A program made the translations under genes and the position numbers. From positions 1 through 64,000 of the forward strand of contig NZ_ATZA01000015.1 of assembly GCF_000427965.1 (NCBI RefSeq): a stretch of 64,000 nt of DNA, read 5' to 3'. Positions 45,681-54,191 of this stretch are shown piece by piece. The notes beneath the pieces were generated by a model. It was not told where the DNA came from, made no database searches, and saw only the letters and a program-made list of their open reading frames with translations. Position 1 is the first letter of the stretch, and every line of letters starts with the position of its first letter. Source of the stretch: Olivibacter sitiensis DSM 17696. GTDB lineage: Bacteria; Bacteroidota; Bacteroidia; Sphingobacteriales; Sphingobacteriaceae.

Positions 45681-46391
45681 ATGCTTGCTTCCTTTCGGTT
45701 TCGATCCCTTCTTGTGGTAATGATTTGCTTTTCTCTCGCGCCTGTTTTGCATGCGCAAACCGACAGCACCGATTTCGATGATGATTATTCTTTGGGGCCA
45801 GCCCCCTTGCCATTGGGTATGGATTTCGAATTTGGTATGTCCGTACCCACGGGCAAGGAAGCGTTTAATTTATATCCCTTAGGTGCCCAGTTTGAACTAG
45901 GGCCAAAAGTAGGAATGCTGACTTCTCAACGACTTTGGCTTAAGTTGTTGGGAGGCGTGCGATGGCTTGGACAGAATATGGACGGCTTTAACGGCAACGA
46001 AATGCAGCATTTTCTTAGCTGGTACTCTGGAGCAGAATTTACTTATCAGTTCCAAAAAAACAACCTTTTCCTCTATCCCATTCTACGCATCAATTATAAT
46101 TGGTCCCGAAATTTTAGTTCTTATACGGAAGACGCGGGAACAGACTATAGCAATACCACCTATTCGTACACCTATATAAGAGGAAAAGATTGGTCGCCAG
46201 AGCTAGGCCTTAGGTTGCAGATAAGGACCGGTTACCTCAAGCTGAGCTATAATCTCTACCGCCCTGAATTACGCTTGAGCGATCGGGTTATCAACGACGA
46301 TCACATGGCAGGTTATCATGGTATAGAGCGGCAGCGCATCAATTTCAGTACGATTAATATCGGTATAGGTTACGATTTGTTTATCCAGTAA
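45681..46391 (+). CDS. Predicted small outer-membrane beta-barrel protein
   Basis: The 236-residue protein has a signal peptide (LVVMICFSLAPVLHAQ) followed by alternating amphipathic strands (FEFGMSVPTGKEAF, YPILRINYNWSRNFSSY, LGLRLQIRTGYLKLSYN) and an end strand TINIGIGYDLFIQ. This is an eight- to ten-stranded barrel pattern. I do not recognise a named family. It precedes the lipoprotein gene by 7 bp, so both are likely co-expressed. Confidence 0.65.
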   Translation: MLASFRFRSLLVVMICFSLAPVLHAQTDSTDFDDDYSLGPAPLPLGMDFEFGMSVPTGKEAFNLYPLGAQFELGPKVGMLTSQRLWLKLLGGVRWLGQNMDGFNGNEMQHFLSWYSGAEFTYQFQKNNLFLYPILRINYNWSRNFSSYTEDAGTDYSNTTYSYTYIRGKDWSPELGLRLQIRTGYLKLSYNLYRPELRLSDRVINDDHMAGYHGIERQRINFSTINIGIGYDLFIQ

Positions 46392-46398
46392 TTTACTT

Positions 46399-47487
46399 AT
46401 GAAAAGAATTGAAACTTTATTTTTTCTGTGTACGGCCATGATTGCGATAAGCGGTCTTGTTTCTTGCGTTAACAAGGAAGATACCTTATTGGATTTGTTT
46501 CCCAATGAGACCGTTGTTAACCCAAAAGTGGGAATGTTGATAGATGGGAACTATCTAGAGCATGCGACGATGGTAGGAGAGAATGAAGTAAAGGGCTTTT
46601 CTAGGCTTAATTTTTTTGAGACTCCAGACGTTTTTGCCGAGATCATACAGACAAGTTCGCGTCCGAATCCTTCCCTTGTAGCAAATATCATCTATCAAAA
46701 TGCGGCATACACTTTTTTTACGGAGCCTTATTATCTTCGATTTGGGATTTCGGACAATTATGGGCGTTCTTGGGAGTCATATGTACTGGATGTGGCATCT
46801 CCAACACCTCAAGATCACATAGCGGGCATATACGGAATGAATGGCCACAAGCAAGTGCTTGTGTTGGCTTCCCAGCTTCGATCTGGAGGTATGGGTGCCT
46901 ATCTTTACAGCTATGACCAAGAAGCGAGAGCGGGTTCTGTTAAGTATTCTTTTGGTGCTTATACTGCTTCATCTCTTTGTTTCGTGACCGATGATGTCGG
47001 GTGGGCGCTACTGAAATCAGTTGCTGGGGATAAACTGTATATTTCTAGAACGGATGACGGGGGCTACCAATGGACAAGCCCTTTAGAAATAGGCAATATG
47101 GTAGCTCCGGATATGGTTGCTTCTACGCCAATGCACTTGCTGGTGTACGACAGCCAAGGACGAGTGAGTAGTCTTGCCTCGACAGATGGAGGGTATACAT
47201 TCGCTACGGGACCGCGTTTTTCCGATGTTCAGTTTGCGTCCGAAGAGAAGCTTTACGCAATCAATGGTGCCCTTTTTTACGAGAGCGAAGATGCAGGGCT
47301 CACTTGGCATGTAAGCAGTCCCACCATATATGGACAAAGCGTATTTGGCAATAGACTTTCCTTCTTTGATGAAAACCACGGGATCGTATATGCACAGGAT
47401 AGGCTTTTTAGCACGGCAGATGGGGGCAGAACATGGGATATTGCCATCTTCCCCTATGATTATGTGTTCGATAGTGATTATCAATGA
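46399..47487 (+). CDS. BNR-repeat (Ycf48/sialidase-like propeller) lipoprotein
   Basis: The 362-residue protein has a lipobox (MIAISGLVSC) and a beta-propeller with Asp-box repeats: TDDGGYQWTSP, STDGGYTFATG, SEDAGLTWHVS and TADGGRTWDIA. Asp-box propellers occur in sialidases, Ycf48-type assembly factors and sorting receptors. No catalytic residues of sialidases can be picked out, so a binding or structural role at the cell surface is more likely. It forms a pair with the small barrel protein upstream and converges on the receptor gene downstream with 8 bp between stops. Confidence 0.75.
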   Translation: MKRIETLFFLCTAMIAISGLVSCVNKEDTLLDLFPNETVVNPKVGMLIDGNYLEHATMVGENEVKGFSRLNFFETPDVFAEIIQTSSRPNPSLVANIIYQNAAYTFFTEPYYLRFGISDNYGRSWESYVLDVASPTPQDHIAGIYGMNGHKQVLVLASQLRSGGMGAYLYSYDQEARAGSVKYSFGAYTASSLCFVTDDVGWALLKSVAGDKLYISRTDDGGYQWTSPLEIGNMVAPDMVASTPMHLLVYDSQGRVSSLASTDGGYTFATGPRFSDVQFASEEKLYAINGALFYESEDAGLTWHVSSPTIYGQSVFGNRLSFFDENHGIVYAQDRLFSTADGGRTWDIAIFPYDYVFDSDYQ

Positions 47488-47495
47488 TTTTAGCC

Positions 47496-50222
47496 TTATC
47501 CTTTTGGTGGGAACTTTTGAAAGCGAAAGTTCAATGAAAGCAAAAAATAACGTGCCAAGCGGTTGCTGCGGACATCAAATATGTCATTTCCGGATATTTC
47601 ACGGCTTATGCCCGTGTTCTGGTTAAAGAGATCAAATCCCTGTAGGCGGATAGATGCCATTTCGTTTTTCAGGAAACTCTTTTCGATGTACACATTCATC
47701 AAGGTAGGGTTTACATTGCCTACATTCTCGTAGCCGGTATTGAATTGTTTTGCGAAATCAAGGCTTAATACCCAGTTGTTCTTGAGATAAGCCTTAGTGC
47801 CCGCCCCGAAATTGAAGTTCTGCGCTTCGATGTCGCCTAAGAAGGGAATGCTATAGTTGATCTTGTCAACATTGTATGATGCTCTCGCATCCGTTTCCAG
47901 AAAATCCTCTAATTGGAAGAGCAGTTGCGCACTTTGGCCAAGAACCAGGTTTTTTCCTAAGTTGCGCACATCGTCCACGAACGAAATATTATGGGTGTAA
48001 TCCGCATTTCCACTCAGGTTCAGGGTCATCGCACCACCAGAAAGGGGCGAGCTGAAATGATAGTAGGTTCGTATGTCAAAATAGCCATTTGCATTCAGAA
48101 AATTGGTTTCTTGCTGAGTGGAATTTGGTATTCTGAATCGGTTGGACACTACTTTGTCGCTTATATGTGTGTAGTTTAGGTTTAGGAAGAAGGAACTGCC
48201 ACGCTGTATGCTGAAGTTTCTGTACTGCATGCTTACGGTATTGATGAACTCCGCACGTAAATTCGGATTTCCCTCCACGATGAATTGGGGATTGCTCATA
48301 TCACGTATAGGCAGTACCTGCAAAAAGCCTGGTTGGTTATTCTGCCCTTTGTAAATGAGCGATAAATTGGAAGAGTTGCTGAGCTGATATTGAAAACGCA
48401 TGCTCGGCACAAGGTTTACTCGTGTAAGTCGTGTGGAAATGTCTCCTTGAGTGGTGTTTCCGCTCAGGTCAGTTGGCTGTACGGCAAAGCCGATAATATA
48501 TTTGGTGTGTTTTCCATCCAAGTGATAGTTCAACCCAAATTGGTTGAGCTGGGATAAATAGGCGTAATCGACACTTAGGGAATCGACGTATCTCCTTCTG
48601 TTAAAAAGATCGCCCCAATCATAAACCATTCTGTCATTCTCGATATTCATCCGATTGAAGGTGTATTGAAAATCCATAAAACTTCGCTCGTTAATCGGTT
48701 CGGTATAAGAAATCGTACCCGAAAGGCCTGTCGTATTCGAATTGTTGTTCTGTTGTTGGAAAAGCGTGTCCGAGCTACGAGGGTTGATAATATAGGAATC
48801 ATCGATCACATCACTTCTGTCAATGATATCGGTTGTTTTTTTTGAGCCAATATAATCTATTTTGATACTTGCACTGAGGTTTCTTCCCTGTTTGTCAAAC
48901 TTATGGTTGAATAACACGTCCATTTCCGCATTGGGCGATCTACTGTTATTCTCGGAGTTGTAATTGCGTAAGGTCCTTACCCAGTTATCGGTTATGATAC
49001 TGTTGCTGTTGCTAGAAGCGTTGTTGCTTGTGTGGGAAAGGGTAGGGGTTATTTTTAGGTAATTCATGGAATCGATATCCATTTCCATATTCCAAGACAG
49101 TTTATGTCTTTTTTGGCTGCTATTTGCCTTTACTTCGTCTAAGGAAAGTATTTTCCTATTTAGTTGGTAATAGCTTTCAACGCTGGTTTCGCTCTCGGTG
49201 TGATTGTCCCGCTGCACGTACGTATAGCCTCCATAGATGGTGAATTTTCCTATTTCGTCCCGAAAATTAACCCCGGCGGAGTAGGAACTGTTAAAGCCAT
49301 CCCCGGCATCGATCATGGAGTTGATATCAGGATTGGTTCTTGTCCCTGCTCCACTTACGTCTCCGAAACTGAATAGACTCGTATTGGTGTTATTGGTGGA
49401 TGCGAGTATGGATAACTGTTTGCTGTCGTTAAACTTGTTGGCAGAAAAGCTTCCCAAGTGCCGATTTTGCGTTCCTCCGGATGCCGTTGCTTGTCCAAAC
49501 ATCCCCCTATTTTTGTCTTTTTTCAGGATAATATTGATGACCTTTTCTGGTTCCCCTATCTTAATACCGGTTATATTGGCCTGATCTCCATAATCATCTA
49601 TGACCTGGATGCTCTCAACTAAATAAGCGGGCAAATTACGTGTGGCCGTAATGACATCTCCACCAAAGAAGTCCTTTCCGTTCACGCGTGCCCTTGTCAC
49701 CGATTGCCCTTGTGCGGAAATATTGCCATTTCTGCTCACCTGAAACCCCGGCATTTGTTTTAGCATTTCTTCCACTAACGCATCATCCCTCACTTTGTAA
49801 GCATTAGCGTTATACTGTATGGTATCGGGTTTTATCAGCATTGGTACCACTCCATATACAACCACCTCTTGCAATTCACTGGGTTGCTCTTTTAGGTTGA
49901 CGGTGACCAACTCGGTGATAGGTAAGAGGATGTCTGAGACGTATGTGCGCTCATAAATTTGAAAACCAATTAGTGAAAAGGTGAGCTTGAAATTGGTCGA
50001 GGCCACTTTGCCGAAAAGGAAGCGGCCATGTTCATTGGTAGAAGACATCATGGTATCGCTTTCGGCATAGAGACGTACGGTGACGCCAACTAGAGGTGTA
50101 CCCGATGAATCTTGAACTACTCCTCTCACTTCCCGTGACGTAATTTGGGACTTGAGCGTCGTAGCTTGTAAACAAATTATTAAGCAGATCAGATATCTTC
50201 CCATAAAATCTTGCTCATTCAT
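47496..50222 (-). CDS. TonB-dependent-receptor-type outer-membrane barrel protein
   Basis: The 908-residue protein starts with MNEQDFMGRYLICLIICLQ (a second ATG at 50204 is possible) and has an N-terminal carboxypeptidase-regulatory domain (REVRGVVQDSSGTPLVGVTVRLY), a plug-like region (LQEVVVYGVVPMLIKPDTIQYN, GGDVITATRNLPAYLVESIQV) and a barrel ending in LSLNFRFQ. It belongs to the outer_membrane_beta-barrel (OMP_b-brl_3) group, which often lacks a clear transport substrate. It stands alone on the minus strand, just left of the tRNA-Glu gene that marks the island edge. Confidence 0.9.
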   Translation of the reverse strand: MNEQDFMGRYLICLIICLQATTLKSQITSREVRGVVQDSSGTPLVGVTVRLYAESDTMMSSTNEHGRFLFGKVASTNFKLTFSLIGFQIYERTYVSDILLPITELVTVNLKEQPSELQEVVVYGVVPMLIKPDTIQYNANAYKVRDDALVEEMLKQMPGFQVSRNGNISAQGQSVTRARVNGKDFFGGDVITATRNLPAYLVESIQVIDDYGDQANITGIKIGEPEKVINIILKKDKNRGMFGQATASGGTQNRHLGSFSANKFNDSKQLSILASTNNTNTSLFSFGDVSGAGTRTNPDINSMIDAGDGFNSSYSAGVNFRDEIGKFTIYGGYTYVQRDNHTESETSVESYYQLNRKILSLDEVKANSSQKRHKLSWNMEMDIDSMNYLKITPTLSHTSNNASSNSNSIITDNWVRTLRNYNSENNSRSPNAEMDVLFNHKFDKQGRNLSASIKIDYIGSKKTTDIIDRSDVIDDSYIINPRSSDTLFQQQNNNSNTTGLSGTISYTEPINERSFMDFQYTFNRMNIENDRMVYDWGDLFNRRRYVDSLSVDYAYLSQLNQFGLNYHLDGKHTKYIIGFAVQPTDLSGNTTQGDISTRLTRVNLVPSMRFQYQLSNSSNLSLIYKGQNNQPGFLQVLPIRDMSNPQFIVEGNPNLRAEFINTVSMQYRNFSIQRGSSFFLNLNYTHISDKVVSNRFRIPNSTQQETNFLNANGYFDIRTYYHFSSPLSGGAMTLNLSGNADYTHNISFVDDVRNLGKNLVLGQSAQLLFQLEDFLETDARASYNVDKINYSIPFLGDIEAQNFNFGAGTKAYLKNNWVLSLDFAKQFNTGYENVGNVNPTLMNVYIEKSFLKNEMASIRLQGFDLFNQNTGISREISGNDIFDVRSNRLARYFLLSLNFRFQKFPPKG

Positions 50223-50441
50223 CTTAATCCTGCCTTAATGCTATCAAAAATTAATGACAGAGATATAATTGAATAACGAAATATAACAATAATATATATA
50301 GGGAGACAAAAAAAGTGTAATTTGAATTCTATCAATAGGATATTGCCCGTGGAGAAGATTTCTCTCCAAAATTCAACTAAGTGGTTGAAAAAAATAATTT
50401 GAACATTTACAATATATTACGCCTGTCGAGATGAAAAAATA

Positions 50442-50471
50442 TTGACAAGCGCAATTATAAGGCTATATTTG
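50442..50471 (+). promoter_or_regulatory. Promoter of tRNA-Glu
   Basis: TTG at 50442-50444, a 19-bp spacer and TATATTTG at 50464-50471 match the Bacteroidota promoter consensus exactly. The start would fall about 10 bp before the mature tRNA. Confidence 0.75.
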
Positions 50472-50487
50472 CACCACCATTAGAAAT

Positions 50488-50559
50488 GGCCCGTTCGTCT
50501 AGGGGTTAGGACGCAAGATTTTCATTCTTGAAACAGGGGTTCGATTCCCCTACGGGCTA
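50488..50559 (+). tRNA. tRNA-Glu (anticodon TTC)
   Basis: A 72-nt cloverleaf can be drawn: acceptor GGCCCGT with ACGGGCT (a G-T pair at the first position), anticodon stem CAAGA/TCTTG enclosing loop TTTTCAT with anticodon TTC, and T-arm CAGGGGTTCGATTCCCCT. CCA is not encoded. A terminator follows, then an integrase gene 250 bp downstream in the same direction, so the 3' end is a likely attachment site. Confidence 0.95.
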
Positions 50560-50583
50560 CACACTTAAAAGTCAAAACATACT

Positions 50584-50620
50584 AAAACGCTGTAAATTAA
50601 ATGTTTACAGCGTTTTTTGT
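50584..50620 (+). terminator. Intrinsic terminator after tRNA-Glu
   Basis: ACGCTGTAAA (50587-50596) and TTTACAGCGT (50604-50613) form a perfect 10-bp stem with a 7-base loop followed by TTTTTGTTTT. It lies 28 bp after the tRNA end. Confidence 0.9.
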
Positions 50621-50663
50621 TTTATCGGTATCTACAAATCTTTCAATTTTTCCCTATAAAAAA

Positions 50664-50685
50664 GTGAGTCATTCGGTGAGTCATT
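50664..50685 (+). repeat. Direct repeat GTGAGTCATT between tRNA and integrase
   Basis: GTGAGTCATT occurs at 50664-50673 and again at 50676-50685 (12-bp period), and the core GTGAGT appears inverted as ACTCAC at 50701-50706. Short repeats in this place are typical of arm-type integrase or excisionase binding sites of integrative elements; binding is inferred. Confidence 0.5.
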
Positions 50686-50808
50686 TTTTAAATCTATGCT
50701 ACTCACTGAAAAGGTTTTAACTCGCTGTTTCACAACTTGTTTAAAAACTGGACATCTTGATTTCGTTCTGCTGCAAGGCTAAGTTTGTTTCACTTAAATG
50801 ATACTATC

Positions 50809-52026
50809 ATGAGTACAAATTATTCCTTGCTCTTCTACCTGAAGAAACCAAAAAATTACGTAAGCGGCCCAAAGCCGATCTATCTGCGTATAACCGTGGA
50901 TGGAATACCGAAAGAGGTATCCACCGGACGGGAGTGCGATCCCACAAAGTGGATATCAAAGGCCAATCGTGCCAAGGGAACTAAAGAAGACGTTAAAACA
51001 CTGAACGCTTATCTGGACACCCTCGAACACAAGGTAGCGGATACCCATCTCCAAATGACCAAACGTGGCGAGGAAATAACCGCGGAATCCATTAAAATGA
51101 AATATCTCGGAAGGGATATCCCGCGAAAAACATTGCTGACTGTTTTTCTTGAACACAACGAGCAGATGAAAGCACTATTAGGAAAAGGTTTTAAGCCCAA
51201 TACACTCAAGGGATACAACACTTCCCTTTCCCATATCGAACGGTATCTGAACGAAAGCCTTAACCTAAAGGATATTGAGGTACGAAAGATGGATCATGGT
51301 TTTGTTGCCGGTTATGAATTTTTCCTCCGCTCGGCACTCGGCTGCTCGGAAGTCTCCGCCGCCAAGTACATCAAGCACCTGCGGAAGATCGTCAAACTTT
51401 GCTTAGCACATAAATGGATTACAGAAGATCCTTTTGCATTCTATAAGAATTCTGCCAAAGCGAAAGAAAAAGAATTTTTGACCGAGGACGAGCTGGAACG
51501 TATCGAACGCAAGCTGTTCACTATTCCCAGATTGGCACATGTGCGTGACATCTTTGTGTTCTGCTGCTACACGGGGCTATCCTACGCCGATGTCAAAAAA
51601 CTTTCTGATGATGATATCGGACGAGGTTTCGGAGGAAAGCTCTGGATATTCACCAACCGGGAGAAAACAGAGACCGCATCGAACATTCCCATATTGCCAA
51701 AGGCACTGGAAATCCTTTCACGCTACAGTGATTATCCACCCCCTGTTTCCAAAGGTAAACTTCTTCCAGTCCTCAGTAACCAAAAGATGAACAGTTACCT
51801 CAAGGAAATCGCAGACCTATGTGGTATTACCAAGAAACTGACCTTCCACATGGCGCGGCATACATTTGCCACCACGGTGACATTGGCCAACGACGTGCCC
51901 ATCGAAACGGTATCCAAGATGTTGGGGCATACCAATATCAAGACCAGCCAACATTATGCCAAGCTGCTGGACACACGGATCGGCAGCGATATGCTAACTT
52001 TACAGAGGAAATTGGCAGGAACTTAA
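50809..52026 (+). CDS. Tyrosine recombinase / site-specific integrase (IntDOT-like)
   Basis: The 405-residue protein has an arm-binding N-terminal domain (YSLLFYLKKPKNYVSGPKPIYLRI), a phage-SAM-like core-binding domain (about 110-210) and a catalytic domain. The motifs HMARHTFAT (HxxR) and LGHTNIKTSQHYAKL (His and nucleophilic Tyr) are clear. At the first Arg position the protein reads CYTGLSYADV, with Ser in place of Arg, as in the Bacteroides CTnDOT integrase. The ATG at 50809 is preferred to a TTG at 50785. Being next to tRNA-Glu and pointing away from it, it most likely inserted the element that begins here. Confidence 0.93.
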   Translation: MSTNYSLLFYLKKPKNYVSGPKPIYLRITVDGIPKEVSTGRECDPTKWISKANRAKGTKEDVKTLNAYLDTLEHKVADTHLQMTKRGEEITAESIKMKYLGRDIPRKTLLTVFLEHNEQMKALLGKGFKPNTLKGYNTSLSHIERYLNESLNLKDIEVRKMDHGFVAGYEFFLRSALGCSEVSAAKYIKHLRKIVKLCLAHKWITEDPFAFYKNSAKAKEKEFLTEDELERIERKLFTIPRLAHVRDIFVFCCYTGLSYADVKKLSDDDIGRGFGGKLWIFTNREKTETASNIPILPKALEILSRYSDYPPPVSKGKLLPVLSNQKMNSYLKEIADLCGITKKLTFHMARHTFATTVTLANDVPIETVSKMLGHTNIKTSQHYAKLLDTRIGSDMLTLQRKLAGT

Positions 52027-52040
52027 TTTGCCTATGTCTC

Positions 52041-52079
52041 ATATCCGATTGGGGACTTGAAATGTCCCCAATCGGATAT
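52041..52079. repeat. Perfect 16-bp inverted repeat after integrase gene
   Basis: ATATCCGATTGGGGAC (52041-52056) and its exact complement (52064-52079) enclose a 7-base loop, 14 bp after the integrase stop. It may act as a terminator, though no T-run follows on either strand. Confidence 0.6.
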
Positions 52080-52120
52080 AAGAAACATTACATAAATTCA
52101 AAATACATTATATTTGAATC

Positions 52121-52993
52121 ATGGCCAAAACAGCACAACCAACAATAGGTACTTATATCGACCCATTAACCGATTTTGCATTTAAAAAGCTCTTCGGGAG
52201 CGAACCTAACAAGGACTTGCTGATTGACTTCCTCAACGGCGTATTCCGTGGACGGAAACACATCGTGGATCTGGTTTACAACAAAAACGAACATCCGGGC
52301 GAAACGGTAAACGAGGGCGGTGCCATATTCGACCTTACCTGTACAGGAAACGATGGGGAGCAATTCATCATCGAAGTACAAAGGGGAAAACAGGGGAACT
52401 TCAAGCAACGTGCAATTTTCTACACCAGCCGCTTGATTACCGAACAGGCTCCAAAGGGAAAACGTTCCGAATGGGCGTATAATGTGAAAGAAGTGTATCT
52501 CATCGCGCTCTTGGAAGATTTTTCCTTGGATGCGGGTAATGAGCAAGAGTTTCTGCATGATATTTGCCTAAGTAACAGGGAGACAGGTAAAGTTTTTTAC
52601 GAAGGGCTGGGGTATATATTCATTGAATTGATTAAATTTGTAAAAACGGAAGCGGAACTGGATACCGACCTTGACAAATGGCTCTATGTTTTGAAGAACA
52701 TGAGTAGCATGGATAAGATTCCGGTATATCTGCGCAAACCGATTTTTGAAAAACTGTTTAATATTGCTGAATACAGCAATCTGACAAAGGAGGAAAAGAC
52801 CATGTACGATACAAGTCTGAAACGCAAATGGGACAACAAAGCTGTGTTGGACTATGCAGTAAATGAGGCCGCAAAGGAGGCCAAACAAGAAGAAAAAATG
52901 GAAATTGCCCGTGAAATGAAAAAGGACGGCATTTCCGTTGAGCAGATTGCCAAATTTACCAAGCTGTCCATCGAGAAAATCGAAAAGCTTTAA
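52121..52993 (+). CDS. Rpn-family PD-(D/E)XK nuclease / transposase-like protein
   Basis: The 290-residue protein begins with the family hallmark YIDPLTDFAFKKLFGSEPNKDLLIDFLN, and carries the PD-(D/E)XK core as FDLTCTGNDGEQFIIEVQRGKQ (Asp, then E-V-Q). Residues about 240-290 are Glu/Lys-rich and end in a helix-turn-helix-like repeat (GISVEQIAKFTKLSIEKIEKL). Rpn proteins promote recombination and are often part of defence or toxin-like systems and mobile DNA. It seems intact, with a terminator 25 bp after the stop. A second, broken member of the superfamily lies at 54179-54607. Confidence 0.88.
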   Translation: MAKTAQPTIGTYIDPLTDFAFKKLFGSEPNKDLLIDFLNGVFRGRKHIVDLVYNKNEHPGETVNEGGAIFDLTCTGNDGEQFIIEVQRGKQGNFKQRAIFYTSRLITEQAPKGKRSEWAYNVKEVYLIALLEDFSLDAGNEQEFLHDICLSNRETGKVFYEGLGYIFIELIKFVKTEAELDTDLDKWLYVLKNMSSMDKIPVYLRKPIFEKLFNIAEYSNLTKEEKTMYDTSLKRKWDNKAVLDYAVNEAAKEAKQEEKMEIAREMKKDGISVEQIAKFTKLSIEKIEKL

Positions 52994-53017
52994 CAGAACG
53001 CTCACCATTCATAGAGT

Positions 53018-53047
53018 AAGCCATCCCCAAAACGGACGGCTTTTTTT
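53018..53047 (+). terminator. Intrinsic terminator after Rpn gene
   Basis: AAGCC-A-TCC and GGA-C-GGCTT form a stem with one mismatch and an 8-base loop, followed by TTTTT. Confidence 0.8.
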
Positions 53048-53080
53048 GTACCCCTCGCGTACACACGACCAACATTTCGC

Positions 53081-53120
53081 TATCGGCTCACTATTGGTTC
53101 TTATTGGCTCGTATCGGTTC
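53081..53120 (+). repeat. Four iteron-like direct repeats TATYGGYTC
   Basis: TATCGGCTC (53081-53089), TATTGGTTC (53092-53100), TATTGGCTC (53102-53110) and TATCGGTTC (53112-53120) repeat at 11, 10 and 10 bp, that is one per helical turn. They lie beside the truncated replication-initiator-like gene at 53205-53423, so they could be remains of an initiator or transfer-protein binding array. Confidence 0.5.
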
Positions 53121-53204
53121 ATTTCAGTAGCCTTGTTTTTAAATCTGCACACACCAAGGCATTTTCACCGCTTAGGCCACCGAACGCAAGGCGGGGGAAT
53201 TGGG

Positions 53205-53423
53205 TCAAGGGCGCCGGAGGGCAAGGCCTATGGAGCGTATCCGCGAGAAGCGCATCAGCTTCCTGCGGCTGGCGTGGAAATGGCCATGCGGGTTGCCGCA
53301 ATCGTGGTGGTAGAACAATGCCGCCACTAACCCGACGTGCGTGGGCAGCAACCGCCCGTCATCTCCTATCCGCTCAAAGAACGCGCTGAACGCGTGCTTG
53401 GGTATTTCCATCCGTTCAGCCAT
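53205..53423 (-). pseudogene. Truncated replication-initiator-like gene
   Basis: From an ATG at 53423 the frame reads MEIPKHAFSAFFERIGDD, LLPTHVGLVAALFYHH and RRKLMRFSRIRS, the start of a protein common in Bacteroidota integrative elements and plasmids, where it follows an excisionase-like HTH gene. After RIRS the family continues with an Ile-Ala-Thr-Tyr-His segment, but here the frame runs into unrelated sequence and stops after eight codons. The 3' part has been lost. Its start overlaps the preceding HTH gene by 8 bp, the normal coupled arrangement. The family function (replication or transcription) is not certain. Confidence 0.55.
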
Positions 53424-53681
53424 TGCCGTTACCTCCCTCCATCATTTTCCTGATGTCCTCCCTGCGGTAGTACATGCTGCCGCCCAACTTGCGATACGGC
53501 AGATACGGAGGCTTTGCAACATACCGGGCGATATGCCCAGCAGCCTGCGCACCTCTGCGCTTTTTAACCACTCCCTGCCAAGATTGTCTTTTTCCCTGTT
53601 CCCAATGATTTGCTTGAACTCCCCCAGCATTTCCCGCTTGAACTGCCGGAGGTCTTCCCGTGTGACGATGTCTATTTCCAT
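53416..53681 (-). pseudogene. Frameshifted excisionase-type helix-turn-helix gene
   Basis: An ATG at 53681 opens MEIDIVTREDLRQFKREML, then WLKSAEVRRLLGISPGMLQSLRI, the start of a MerR/Xis-type HTH domain. The frame then shifts and stops at 53442. In another frame the expected ending appears at once: PYRKLGGSMYYRREDIRKMME, stopping at 53416. Compared with the family pattern, about 10 nt are missing after the LRI codons, which explains the shift. Such proteins bind DNA near attachment sites of integrative elements. The gene is therefore dead or produces a short form. Confidence 0.65.
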
Positions 53682-53875
53682 ATTCCCATTGTTATGTTCC
53701 CATATCCGTATATCCCGATAGCGGGGTATTGATTTGCGCCGTTTACACGGCATGTGGTATATAGACTTTCCAAAAGGGAAGTTTGTCAACGACATCAGAA
53801 AGAACACAGGCAAGGGTGGATAGATGCCCTGAGTTGTTTTATTTCTGTTTAAAATTCCGTATACATTGATAAGTC

Positions 53876-54094
53876 ATGCAAGAACCCATGAAGAAAAGGA
53901 AGATGGCAATGGTTGCCAACCAAGTAAAAATAGAGGGAGAAGACCTACTGGACATCCAGCTTTGGTTAGACCGTCCAGCTTCTGAACGGATAGCCGAAGT
54001 GACACGTCTGCGCAGGGCATACTACAGTTGGTTGCTCGGAACCTATCCCAAATACATGGAAAAAACAGTTAACCAGCGGAACCATGATGTTTGA
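53876..54094 (+). CDS. Small protein, partner of a nucleotidyltransferase gene
   Basis: The 72-residue protein reads VKIEGEDLLDIQLWLDRPASERIAEVTRLRRAYYSWLLGTYP, predicted helical. I recognise the pattern from Bacteroidota gene pairs in which it precedes a nucleotidyltransferase-like gene, as in two-gene toxin/antitoxin or abortive-infection modules; no function is established. It overlaps the following stub by 8 to 11 bp, so the two were translated together. This member looks full length although its partner is broken. Confidence 0.5.
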   Translation: MQEPMKKRKMAMVANQVKIEGEDLLDIQLWLDRPASERIAEVTRLRRAYYSWLLGTYPKYMEKTVNQRNHDV

Positions 54095-54191
54095 ACAGGA
54101 TTTTATCGATTTCATCCAACTTCTGAACGAGCATCAAGTAAAGTACATGGTGGTCTGTGCGTATACCCTTTCCGTACATGGCAGGGCATAA
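54084..54191 (+). pseudogene. Nucleotidyltransferase gene, 5' stub only
   Basis: The frame reads FEQDFIDFIQLLNEHQVKYMVVCAYTLSVHGRA then stops. It matches the N-terminus of DUF6036/AbiE-like nucleotidyltransferases, where a conserved VGAYALSVHG is followed by an acidic catalytic motif. Here the first Gly is Cys and everything after HGR has been replaced: at about 54178 the DNA switches to an Rpn-type gene fragment in another frame. The catalytic residues are gone. Confidence 0.6.

Noticed and set aside
53119-53301. Minus-strand 60-codon frame
   Set aside because: Overlaps the truncated initiator-like gene in another frame and has a Pro/Leu/Ala-rich composition with no motif.
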